Source of the DNA: W11650 sp963545585
Lineage (GTDB): Bacteria > Bacillota > Clostridia > Lachnospirales > Vallitaleaceae
Direction: 5' to 3'
DNA length: 6,928 bases
NCBI GenBank assembly: GCA_963545585.1
Contig: CAUUKX010000100.1
Span: 1-6,928, forward strand
The notes under the pieces were generated by a model that searched no databases, was not told the DNA's origin, and saw nothing but the letters and a program-made list of their open reading frames with translations. The position numbers and the translations under genes were made by a program. Of this stretch, positions 1-6,029 are shown piece after piece (positions within the stretch are counted from its first letter, which is position 1; each line of letters begins with the position of its first letter).

Positions 1-804
1 GATTTCCTCTTTTTCCGGCTTTTGGCCAAAGCGGACGGAAAACGTAGCCAAATGTCCATCTTCGACCGGCACCCGCACGCATTGCGCCGAAATGGTCAGC
101 GCATCCGTGTTTTCAATCCCGTTTTCCGAAACCCGGCCAAAGATTTTCAGCGGCTCCTGCTCCGACTTTTCTTCCTCCCCACCGATATAGGGAATGATAT
201 TATCGGTCATTTCCGGCCAACCGGCCAAGGTTTTGCCTGCCCCAGAAACCGCCTGATAGGTGCTGACAAAAACTTCCTTCGGTTCATACTGCCACAGCGC
301 CGCCAAAACCGGCACATAGGACTGAATCGAACAATTCGGCTTAACCGCAATAAATCCTTTTTTGGTGCCCAGCCGCTTTCTTTGCTGCTCAATCACCTGC
401 AAATGCTGATGATTAATCTCCGGAATAACCATCGGCACATCCGCCGTCATGCGGTGAGCTGAATTATTGGAAACTACCGGAATTTCGGCCCGTGCGTATT
501 TTAATTCCAGCTCCTTGGTTTCCTGCTTATCCATGTTGACCGCACAAAAAACAAAATCCACCTTTTCTTTGATTGCTGCCACATCCTCGGCATCTAAGAT
601 GATCATCTGACCGACAAATTCTGGCAGCACCGTTTTTTGCGTCCATCGGCCTGCCACTGCCAAGGCGTATTTTTTCCCAGCCGAACGGGCACTGGCTGCT
701 AAACAAGTGATTTCAAACCAGGGATGCCTCGCCAGCAAAGTAATCAAACGCTGACCGACCATTCCGGTCGCACCGACGATTCCCACTTTTAATTTTTCCG
801 ACAT
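1..804 (-). CDS. asd: Aspartate-semialdehyde dehydrogenase, archaeal/fungal-like type, 3' end outside window
   Basis: Catalyses NADPH-dependent reduction of aspartyl-4-phosphate to aspartate-4-semialdehyde in the cytoplasm, the branch point to lysine/diaminopimelate, threonine and methionine. Reverse-strand translation from the ATG at 804-802 gives 268 uninterrupted residues. The Rossmann nucleotide-binding loop GATGMVG lies at residues 11-17, SNNSAHRM at 113-120, the catalytic cysteine in KPNCSIQ (Cys158), and the RVPVEDGH segment at 244-251 with the likely catalytic base His251. The NCSIQ wording and GWPEM segment fit the archaeal/fungal-like subfamily rather than the E. coli type. Family members are about 350 residues, so roughly the last 90 lie left of the window. 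The start is set by GAGAGG (817-812), 7 bases before ATG, and places the GATG loop at the usual distance from the N-terminus. A TTG at 909 in the same frame is an alternative start. It follows yajC after 117 bases. Product identity is near certain. Confidence 0.95.
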   Translation of the reverse strand, partial: MSEKLKVGIVGATGMVGQRLITLLARHPWFEITCLAASARSAGKKYALAVAGRWTQKTVLPEFVGQMIILDAEDVAAIKEKVDFVFCAVNMDKQETKELELKYARAEIPVVSNNSAHRMTADVPMVIPEINHQHLQVIEQQRKRLGTKKGFIAVKPNCSIQSYVPVLAALWQYEPKEVFVSTYQAVSGAGKTLAGWPEMTDNIIPYIGGEEEKSEQEPLKIFGRVSENGIENTDALTISAQCVRVPVEDGHLATFSVRFGQKPEKEEI

Positions 805-921
805 GATATAACCTCTCTCTGCTTTTCTTATTCTCCACGCCTGCCTGCACTGCCGTCCATCTGTTTCATAAATCGCAGTGCATACTCTGTTTTTCGGCGG
901 CAAAGTCAAAAATCATCCTCC
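805..921 (-). promoter_or_regulatory. yajC-asd intergenic leader with strong SD and in-frame TTG alternative start
   Basis: Directly after the yajC TAA stop, the minus strand carries GGAGG (921-917), followed by 7 bases and then TTG at 909-907. This TTG is in frame with asd, and no stop lies between it and the asd ATG, so it would add 35 residues to the protein. The encoded extension is Arg-rich with two Cys and is not expected in this enzyme family. ATG at 916-914 abuts the same SD with no spacer and would give only 16 codons. TTGACT at 909-904 also resembles a -35 box, but the nearest -10-like hexamer (TATGCA, 884-879) is 19 bases away and weak. What is seen is a well-spaced SD without an obvious gene; its use is inference. 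Confidence 0.4.
846..882. repeat. 8-bp perfect inverted repeat upstream of asd
   Basis: TGCACTGC at 846-853 and its exact reverse complement GCAGTGCA at 875-882 are separated by 21 bases, within the yajC-asd gap. In asd-direction RNA this forms an 8-bp stem about 40 bases before the asd start codon. No T-run follows on the minus strand, so it is not an intrinsic terminator. It could be a weak leader hairpin or an operator, or chance. Confidence 0.35.
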
Positions 922-1329
922 TTAGGACTCTTTTTTTACCGTTTCTTCCGCTTTTTCTTCTTTCTTTTCGGCTTTGCCGACTTTCTTATCTTCCGGTTCT
1001 TCGTCTTTATGAATCGTCAAATCCGGTTCGGTTACTCCGGCAATAGCGCTTTTATGCACCGGGATCAAAACTGATTTGTTCTTGCCGAACTCAACCACCA
1101 CCACATCGTTAACCACATCAGCCACCTTGCCGTAAAGACCGGAACTGGTCATCACGCTGTCGCCTACTTTTAAATTATTTTGCATTATTTGGGTTTCTTT
1201 TTGTTTTTTCTTCTGCGGCCGAATCATAAAAAACCACAGCACCAAAAGCATACCACCCCAAACAATGACCAGTTCCATCATTCCGCCGGCCGGTGCTGCG
1301 CCTGCGGTTAAGCTAAAAATTTGATTCAT
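922..1329 (-). CDS. yajC: Sec translocon accessory subunit YajC
   Basis: A 135-residue single-pass membrane protein that, in the known family, joins SecD-SecF to assist SecYEG-mediated protein export. A short N-terminal segment is followed by a hydrophobic helix at about residues 18-36, then the family hallmark FMIRPQKKK (34-42) and the conserved soluble block LKVGDSVMTSSGLYGKV (53-69), a beta-rich domain running to about residue 105. The last 30 or so residues form a charged Lys/Glu tail, longer than in short YajC proteins. The start is supported by TTAGGAGG, 8 bases upstream of ATG. It lies 28 bases downstream of tgt, the usual tgt-yajC arrangement, so co-transcription is likely. secD, often next in other genomes, is replaced here by asd. 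Confidence 0.95.
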   Translation of the reverse strand: MNQIFSLTAGAAPAGGMMELVIVWGGMLLVLWFFMIRPQKKKQKETQIMQNNLKVGDSVMTSSGLYGKVADVVNDVVVVEFGKNKSVLIPVHKSAIAGVTEPDLTIHKDEEPEDKKVGKAEKKEEKAEETVKKES

Positions 1330-1357
1330 TTTAAGTTCCTCCTAAGTTTAGTTCCTT

Positions 1358-2491
1358 TTATTTTTGCACTTCCTGAAAGCTGCTCAGCTTTCTTTTTTTA
1401 TAGGCTAAAAACTCACCGGCTTCGATTGCCGTCCGAATTTCCGCCATCATTTGATTGTAAAAATACAGATTATGCAGGACACACAAGCGCATCCCCAGCA
1501 TTTCTCCGGCTTTCAGCAAATGGCGCAGATAAGCGCGCGAGTGATTGCGGCAGGCCGGACAGCCGCAGCCTTCCTCAATCGGCCGGTCATCGGTTTCATA
1601 GCAGGCATTAAATAAATTGCGCCGCCCCTGATTGGTATAAACATGGCCGTGCCGGCCGTTGCGGCTGGGATAAACACAGTCAAAAAAGTCAATTCCCCGC
1701 TCCACTGACTCCAAAATATTTTCCGGCGTCCCGACCCCCATCAGATAGGTGGGTTTGTCCAGCGGCAAATGGGGCACCGTCTTTTCCAAAATCTCATACA
1801 TCTCGGCATGGGTTTCCCCCACCGCCAACCCACCGACCGCATAGCCGTCCAGCTCCATCTGGCTGATTATTTTGGCGTGTTCAATCCGAATATCGGCATA
1901 AATACCGCCCTGATTAATACCAAACAGCATCTGCCGCCGATTGATTGTCCTCTCCTGCTGGTTAAGCGTCTCCATTTCCGCCTGGCATCTGGCCAGCCAG
2001 CGGGTGGTGCGGGCAACCGAAGCAGCCACATATTCCTTAGAAGCCGGAATCGGCGGACATTCGTCAAAAGCCATGGCAATCGTTGAGGCTAAGTTCGACT
2101 GAATCCGCATGCTTTCCTCCGGCCCCATAAAAATCTTGCGGCCGTCGATATGCGAGCGAAAATGCACACCTTCTTCCTTAATCTTGCGGAGCGCCGCCAG
2201 CGAAAAGACCTGAAAACCGCCGGAATCGGTCAGTATCGGCCGCTGCCAATTCATAAAACGATGCAGCCCGCCCATTTTGTGAACGACTTCGTCCCCCGGC
2301 CGCAAATGTAAATGATAGGTATTGCTCAGCTCAACCTGACAGCCGATTTTCTCCAAATCCAAAGCTGATACTGCGCCTTTAATCGCCGCCGCCGTACCAA
2401 CATTCATAAAGACCGGTGTTTCAATCACGCCATGCGGCGTATGAAAGCGCCCTCGTTTGGCGCTGCCGTCTCTTTTCAATAATTCATACAT
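1358..2491 (-). CDS. tgt: tRNA-guanine(34) transglycosylase (bacterial Tgt)
   Basis: Exchanges guanine-34 in the anticodon of Asp, Asn, His and Tyr tRNAs for preQ1, in queuosine synthesis. Numbered from the ATG at 2491 (377 residues), TDSGGFQ holds catalytic Asp89, FFDCVYPSR holds the nucleophile Asp271, GGLAVGE is at 220-226, and zinc ligands Cys309, Cys311, Cys314 (CGCPAC) and His340 (LHNLYF) have the standard spacing. Length fits the usual 370-390. The start was chosen because MYELLKRDGS aligns with known N-termini; its SD is only a weak AGG (2499-2497), 5 bases upstream. The frame stays open to an ATG at 2581, adding a Gly/Ala-rich stretch without SD, and a TTG at 2515 is a further option. 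The CVYPSRNGRHGH variant is the form I associate with Lachnospiraceae. yajC follows after 28 bases. Confidence 0.96.
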   Translation of the reverse strand: MYELLKRDGSAKRGRFHTPHGVIETPVFMNVGTAAAIKGAVSALDLEKIGCQVELSNTYHLHLRPGDEVVHKMGGLHRFMNWQRPILTDSGGFQVFSLAALRKIKEEGVHFRSHIDGRKIFMGPEESMRIQSNLASTIAMAFDECPPIPASKEYVAASVARTTRWLARCQAEMETLNQQERTINRRQMLFGINQGGIYADIRIEHAKIISQMELDGYAVGGLAVGETHAEMYEILEKTVPHLPLDKPTYLMGVGTPENILESVERGIDFFDCVYPSRNGRHGHVYTNQGRRNLFNACYETDDRPIEEGCGCPACRNHSRAYLRHLLKAGEMLGMRLCVLHNLYFYNQMMAEIRTAIEAGEFLAYKKRKLSSFQEVQK

Positions 2492-2511
2492 CTTAGCCTG
2501 CTTTCTTTCAT

Positions 2512-2565
2512 TCAATGAAGTTCCATCTCCAGCAAAAGCTCCTGTGCCGCCAGCAGCCAAACCAT
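2512..2565 (-). other. Possible 17-codon leader ORF upstream of tgt
   Basis: An ATG at 2565-2563 follows an AGGG at 2575-2572 with about 6 bases between. It opens a frame encoding a Leu-rich hydrophobic peptide, MVWLLAAQELLLEMELH, ending in TGA at 2514-2512, 20 bases before the preferred tgt start. It overlaps the N-terminal extension of the longer tgt frame in a different phase, so both cannot be fully right. It could be a translated leader coupled to tgt, or chance. There is no homology evidence; the call rests only on the SD-like spacing and position. Confidence 0.2.
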
Positions 2566-2602
2566 TTACTGCCCTGCGCATTAAAATAAATTCATTCGCT
2601 TA

Positions 2603-2664
2603 CTGATTTTAGTGAAATAATCCAACATGCGCCAACATTTTTATTCGCCGAAAATCAGATTTTC
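2603..2664. repeat. Overlapping inverted repeats and a 10-bp-spaced direct repeat in the lspA-tgt gap
   Basis: Three repeats share this short gap. GAAAATC (2650-2656) and GATTTTC (2658-2664) form a palindrome around one central base. CTGATTTT (2603-2610) is the exact reverse complement of AAAATCAG (2651-2658), so that arm has two possible partners. CCAACAT occurs at 2622-2628 and 2632-2638, a 10-base period that would put both copies on one face of the helix. The direct repeat overlaps the candidate -35 of the tgt promoter. No T-run follows either hairpin, so a terminator for the upstream genes is not supported. An operator or alternative leader fold is possible. Confidence 0.35.
2606..2635 (-). 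promoter_or_regulatory. Candidate sigma-70-type promoter for tgt-yajC
   Basis: The minus strand reads TTGGCG (2635-2630, 4/6 to the -35 consensus), 18 bases, then TAAAAT (2611-2606, 5/6 to the -10 consensus). Transcription would begin near 2599, giving a leader of about 108 bases before the tgt ATG. The location, in the only large gap inside the gene run, supports it; the -35 is mediocre. AT-rich DNA throws up such matches by chance. Confidence 0.3.
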
Positions 2665-2672
2665 CATTTATT

Positions 2673-3104
2673 TTAAGCCCGCCGCTTGGTCACAGACATA
2701 CTAAATACTTCATCCAAAACTACCATCACACAGCCGGCAAAGACCAGCAAATCAGCAATATTAAAGTAAAGCTTGCCGCCAATGCTGGCATAATCCGTGA
2801 CAAAGCCGTTCCAGATCCGGTCATAAAGATTGGCCATGCCGCCGATACTGTTCAAAAGCCAGCCAGCCTGATATAAACCCGTTTTTTTTCGGACAATGAT
2901 ATAAATGGTATACAAAACACTGCACAGCACGAAAATCGTCTGATATTTCAGCGCTTTCCTCGGTTGATTCTTAAGCAGCCCTCTATACACACCGTAATTT
3001 TCCACATAGCCCAGCCTGAGCGGCCCGATTCGCCGCAGCTGCTGTTTCCAGTCGGCTTTCGCCTTCAGCCGGAGATAAAAATCCAGTATCCATATCCCTA
3101 TCAT
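2673..3104 (-). CDS. Divergent, short signal peptidase II (LspA-like)
   Basis: LspA is a four-helix membrane aspartyl protease that removes signal peptides from prolipoproteins. This 143-residue protein keeps its landmarks in order: LDFYLRLKAK near the N-terminus (matching the usual LDQxTK), VENYGVYRGLL at 34-44 (matching NxGAAFGLL), GGMANLYDR at 88-96, GFVTDYA at 100-106, and YFNIADLLV at 113-121. The putative catalytic aspartates are Asp95 and Asp118. Hydrophobic segments lie at about 54-71, 77-93 and 114-132. The first helix is unusually short, with its Asp at residue 8, and the NxGAAFG motif is poorly kept, so this may be a paralogue rather than the main LspA; hence no gene symbol. The start has GGAG 5 bases upstream, and 12 bases separate it from metA, so it is probably translated from the ligA-metA message. 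Confidence 0.78.
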   Translation of the reverse strand: MIGIWILDFYLRLKAKADWKQQLRRIGPLRLGYVENYGVYRGLLKNQPRKALKYQTIFVLCSVLYTIYIIVRKKTGLYQAGWLLNSIGGMANLYDRIWNGFVTDYASIGGKLYFNIADLLVFAGCVMVVLDEVFSMSVTKRRA

Positions 3105-3116
3105 TGCATTCTCCTT

Positions 3117-4040
3117 TTAATTTTTCCCGACCTGACTGATATCATACGGCGTCCGCTGATACACATAGTAATTCAGCCAATTCGAATAAAGCAGGTTGGC
3201 ATGCGAGTTCCACACCGATTTGGGCGTTAGATAAGGATTATCCTCGGGGAAATAATTTTTTGGCAATTCAATCGCCAATCCCTTGCCCCTGTCCCGGTCA
3301 TATTCCTGCTTCAAAGTCAGCGCGTCGTATTCGGAATGGCCGGTCGCAAAAATATTGCGCCCATCCCTGGACATAATCAAGTACGGCCCGGCCTCATTGC
3401 TGACGGCCACTAATTCCAGTTCCCCGACTGCGGCGATATCTTCAATATGAACCGTCGTATAGCGGGAATGCGGTACCAGAAACTCCGGATCAAAGCCCCG
3501 TGTCAGCGGACAGTATTCCTTAACTACCCGATGTGCAAAAATACCAGACAGCTTTTTTTCCAAAGGAAACTTCTTAATGCCGTATTTATAATAAAGTGCC
3601 GCCTGCGCTCCCCAGCAAATATAAAAAACCGAAGTGACATGGCTCTGCGTCCAGTCCATGATCTCTGTCAGCTCCGGCCAGTACTCGACTTCTTCAAACT
3701 CTAAGAGTTCAACTGGTGCGCCCGTAATAATCATGCCGTCAAACTTACTGTCCTTAACTTCGGCAAAGTTTTTATAAAAATTACTTAAATGAGCCTTGGC
3801 CGTATTCCGGCCGACATAGCTGGCAGTCGTTAAAAAGGTAATTTCCATTTGCAGCGGCGTATTGGACAGCATCCGCAAAAGCTGGGTTTCGGTCTGCTCT
3901 TTGAGCGGCATCAGGTTTAAGACCGCAATTTGCAAAGGCCGAATATCCTGCGTCATTGCCCTTTCTTCGTCCATTACGAAAATATTTTCCTTTTGCAGGA
4001 TTTCTCCCGCCGGCAATCCTTTCGGTATCTTAATCGGCAT
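3117..4040 (-). CDS. metA: Homoserine O-acetyltransferase, MetA family (predicted acetyl-specific)
   Basis: Acylates homoserine at its hydroxyl, the first committed step of methionine synthesis in the cytoplasm. The 307 residues match full-length MetA: N-terminal PIKIPKGLPA, LNLMPLKEQTETQ with Lys47, TGAPVELLEFEEVEYW (106-121), nucleophile Cys142 in ICWGAQAALYY, HSRYTTV (191-197), and the His235/Glu237 pair in ATGHSEYD. The residue at position 111 is Glu. In this family Glu111 is reported to favour acetyl-CoA, as in Bacillus cereus, while Gly111 favours succinyl-CoA, as in E. coli, so acetyl transfer is predicted. GGGAGG lies 5 bases before ATG and ligA ends 22 bases upstream. No SAM riboswitch is seen in that gap, so control must come from further upstream or from the enzyme. 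With asd in the same gene run, two aspartate-family steps are present. Confidence 0.96.
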   Translation of the reverse strand: MPIKIPKGLPAGEILQKENIFVMDEERAMTQDIRPLQIAVLNLMPLKEQTETQLLRMLSNTPLQMEITFLTTASYVGRNTAKAHLSNFYKNFAEVKDSKFDGMIITGAPVELLEFEEVEYWPELTEIMDWTQSHVTSVFYICWGAQAALYYKYGIKKFPLEKKLSGIFAHRVVKEYCPLTRGFDPEFLVPHSRYTTVHIEDIAAVGELELVAVSNEAGPYLIMSRDGRNIFATGHSEYDALTLKQEYDRDRGKGLAIELPKNYFPEDNPYLTPKSVWNSHANLLYSNWLNYYVYQRTPYDISQVGKN

Positions 4041-4062
4041 TCTAACCTCCCGGAATTATGTT

Positions 4063-6021
4063 TTAGTCAGCTTGGCCTGACTTTTCCCTAAACTCTGCTT
4101 CGGTAATGATGGGAATATTCAGTTCCTTGGCTTTTTTATTTTTAGAAGAAGCCGAACTGATGTCATTATTGATTAAATAATCGGTTTTGGCAGAAACGGA
4201 ACCGGTGACCTTGCCGCCGCTTTGCTCAATAAAGTCTTTCAATTCATCCCGATTGCCATAATGCTCAAGGCTACCGGTAATAACAAAGGTTTTCCCCTGA
4301 ATAAAAGGATTTCCCGTTTCCTCTTCCGCTGCCAGATTGCTTTCCGGCAAGTGCAGCCGGCTTTGCAGTTTTTCCAGCAAGCGCCGGTTTTCGCTGTCGG
4401 CAAAATAATCCTGCACCGACTGGGCAATCACCGGCCCGAAACCCGGCACCGCCTCAATTTGCGCTGCCTCTGCGTGCATGATGATATCTAAATCATTGTG
4501 AAAGCTTCTGGCCAGCAGTTTAGCATTGCTAAGACCGACATTCGGTATCCCCAGCGCATAAATAAAGTTGCCCAGCTGCGGCGCTCTGGCCTTCTCAATT
4601 GCCGCTGCCAGCTTGGCATAGGATTTTTCGCCAAAGCCCTCCAGCCCGATAATTTCCGCTTTGTATTCCGCCAATTTGAAAATATCAGCGGCATCCGCCA
4701 AAAAGCCTTTTTGAATAAACTTTTCCAGGGTGGCTTCACTCAAACCTTCAATATTCATGGCATTACGGCTGACAAAATGCTCCAGCCCCCGCAGTTTTTT
4801 GGTCGGACAAGCGGGATTAACGCAAAGCAGGGTCTTAATGTCATTGACTTCCCTAAGCTCCGCTTTTTGTCCGCAGACCGGACAAACCTCCGGCAGCGGC
4901 AGACCGCCGCTTCTGGTCAGATTATCCGCCACCTGCGGAATAATCATATTGGCCTTATAGACCGTTAAAACATCCCCCAGGCCCAACTCAAGTTCTTCGA
5001 CAATGCTGATATTGTGCAAAGAGGCCCGGCGCACCACCGTTCCTTCCAAATCCACCGGCTCAAAGACCGCAATTGGATTAATCAGCCCGGTGCGGGACAC
5101 CGACCACTCCACCTTAACGAGAGGCGTTTCCCTAATCTCATCCTGCCATTTAAAAGCAATGGAGTCCCGCGGAAACTTGGACGTTTCTCCTAATCCGCGC
5201 GAATAAAGGATGTCATCAATCGTCAGCACCAAGCCATCGGTTGTATACGGATTTTTAGCAATTTCCTGCTCAAACCAGGCAACCGTCTCCGGAATCGACG
5301 CCGACGTCACCTTTTTAAAGAAAACCACCTCAAACCCGTTATCCTGTAAGAAAATAAGTTCTTCTGATTTTTTGGCAAACTCCCGGCCGGCGGCCTCCAC
5401 TAAGGTAAAGGCACAAAAATGAACCTTGCGGCCGGCGGTAATTTCGTTATTAAGCTGGCGAACCGTACCGCTGCATAAATTGCGCGGATTTTTATACTGA
5501 ACTTCCGGCGGCAGGTCGGCGTTAATCCGCTCAAAATCAGTATAGCGGATAACGGCTTCGCCCCGCAGCACCAGCCGTCCCCGGAACGGGATTTGATCCG
5601 GCAGATTCGCAAATACTCTGGCATTATTGGTCACAACCTCGCCAACCAGCCCGTTTCCTCTGGTCACAGCCTTGGTTAAACGACCATCTTCATAGGTCAG
5701 CACCACCGTCAGTCCGTCCAGCTTCCAGGAAAGTAGACATTCCTGATCGGTAAAAGCCGCCAAGTCTTCCACACTCTTGGTTTTATCCAGGGACAGCATC
5801 GGCCGGTCATGTTCTTCCTTCGGCAAAAACGCCACCGCCTGATAGCCGACCTGCCGGGTGGGGCTGTCCGCATAGACAATGCCCGATTTTTTTTCCAAAG
5901 CCAGCAGCTCATCATACAGCTCGTCATACTGCTTATTGCTCATGATTTCCTGATTTTTGGCATAATACGCTTCATTAGCGTTTTTCAGCAAATCAATCAG
6001 ATCCCTCATTCGATTTTTCAT
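4063..6021 (-). CDS. ligA: NAD+-dependent DNA ligase LigA
   Basis: Seals 3'-OH/5'-phosphate nicks in replication and repair using NAD+. The 652 residues have the full bacterial layout: NAD+-binding domain Ia (about 1-65), adenylation domain with nucleophile Lys100 in SWKLDG, LRGEAVI with Glu155, KNPRNLCSGTVRQL (177-190), DGLVL (262-266) and IAFKW with Lys291, OB fold (about 300-375, WSVSRTGLINPIA), a four-Cys zinc finger (Cys380, Cys383, Cys400, Cys405), helix-hairpin-helix region (about 415-550), and BRCT (about 573-648, TFVITGSLEHYGNRDEL). Common sequence has changed at TRGNGLVGEVVT (usually RGDG..GEDVT) and at SNKQYD in domain Ia (usually an Asp before xxYD). I recall this variant as normal in Lachnospiraceae, so the enzyme is presumed active. 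Its SD, AGGA, overlaps the yebC TAG stop and the genes are 8 bases apart, which suggests translational coupling. Confidence 0.98.
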   Translation of the reverse strand: MKNRMRDLIDLLKNANEAYYAKNQEIMSNKQYDELYDELLALEKKSGIVYADSPTRQVGYQAVAFLPKEEHDRPMLSLDKTKSVEDLAAFTDQECLLSWKLDGLTVVLTYEDGRLTKAVTRGNGLVGEVVTNNARVFANLPDQIPFRGRLVLRGEAVIRYTDFERINADLPPEVQYKNPRNLCSGTVRQLNNEITAGRKVHFCAFTLVEAAGREFAKKSEELIFLQDNGFEVVFFKKVTSASIPETVAWFEQEIAKNPYTTDGLVLTIDDILYSRGLGETSKFPRDSIAFKWQDEIRETPLVKVEWSVSRTGLINPIAVFEPVDLEGTVVRRASLHNISIVEELELGLGDVLTVYKANMIIPQVADNLTRSGGLPLPEVCPVCGQKAELREVNDIKTLLCVNPACPTKKLRGLEHFVSRNAMNIEGLSEATLEKFIQKGFLADAADIFKLAEYKAEIIGLEGFGEKSYAKLAAAIEKARAPQLGNFIYALGIPNVGLSNAKLLARSFHNDLDIIMHAEAAQIEAVPGFGPVIAQSVQDYFADSENRRLLEKLQSRLHLPESNLAAEEETGNPFIQGKTFVITGSLEHYGNRDELKDFIEQSGGKVTGSVSAKTDYLINNDISSASSKNKKAKELNIPIITEAEFREKSGQAD

Positions 6022-6029
6022 CTTCTATC

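Noticed and set aside
22..462. A 146-codon plus-strand open frame
   Set aside because: It lies antisense to asd, whose minus-strand reading has clear motifs throughout. The plus-strand product is Arg/Asn/Leu-rich with no recognisable domain.
914..916. ATG start directly next to the GGAGG site after yajC
   Set aside because: There is no spacer between SD and ATG, and the frame ends after 16 codons.
1321..1611. A plus-strand open frame across the yajC-tgt junction
   Set aside because: It is antisense to the tgt C-terminus and to the yajC start region; the translation shows no known protein pattern.
2650..2664. Intrinsic terminator after the lspA-like gene
   Set aside because: The GAAAATC/GATTTTC palindrome has a one-base loop, is AT-rich, and has no T-run after it in the minus direction.
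2492..2672. preQ1 riboswitch upstream of tgt
   Set aside because: The short conserved preQ1 aptamer pattern of a C-rich loop with an A-rich tail before the SD was not recognised. The repeats present do not match it.
4041..4062. SAM riboswitch or T-box upstream of metA
   Set aside because: Only 22 bases separate ligA and metA, which is too short for either element.
4498..4968. A 156-codon plus-strand open frame
   Set aside because: It is a shadow of the ligA helix-hairpin-helix and zinc-finger coding region, with no SD and no family resemblance.
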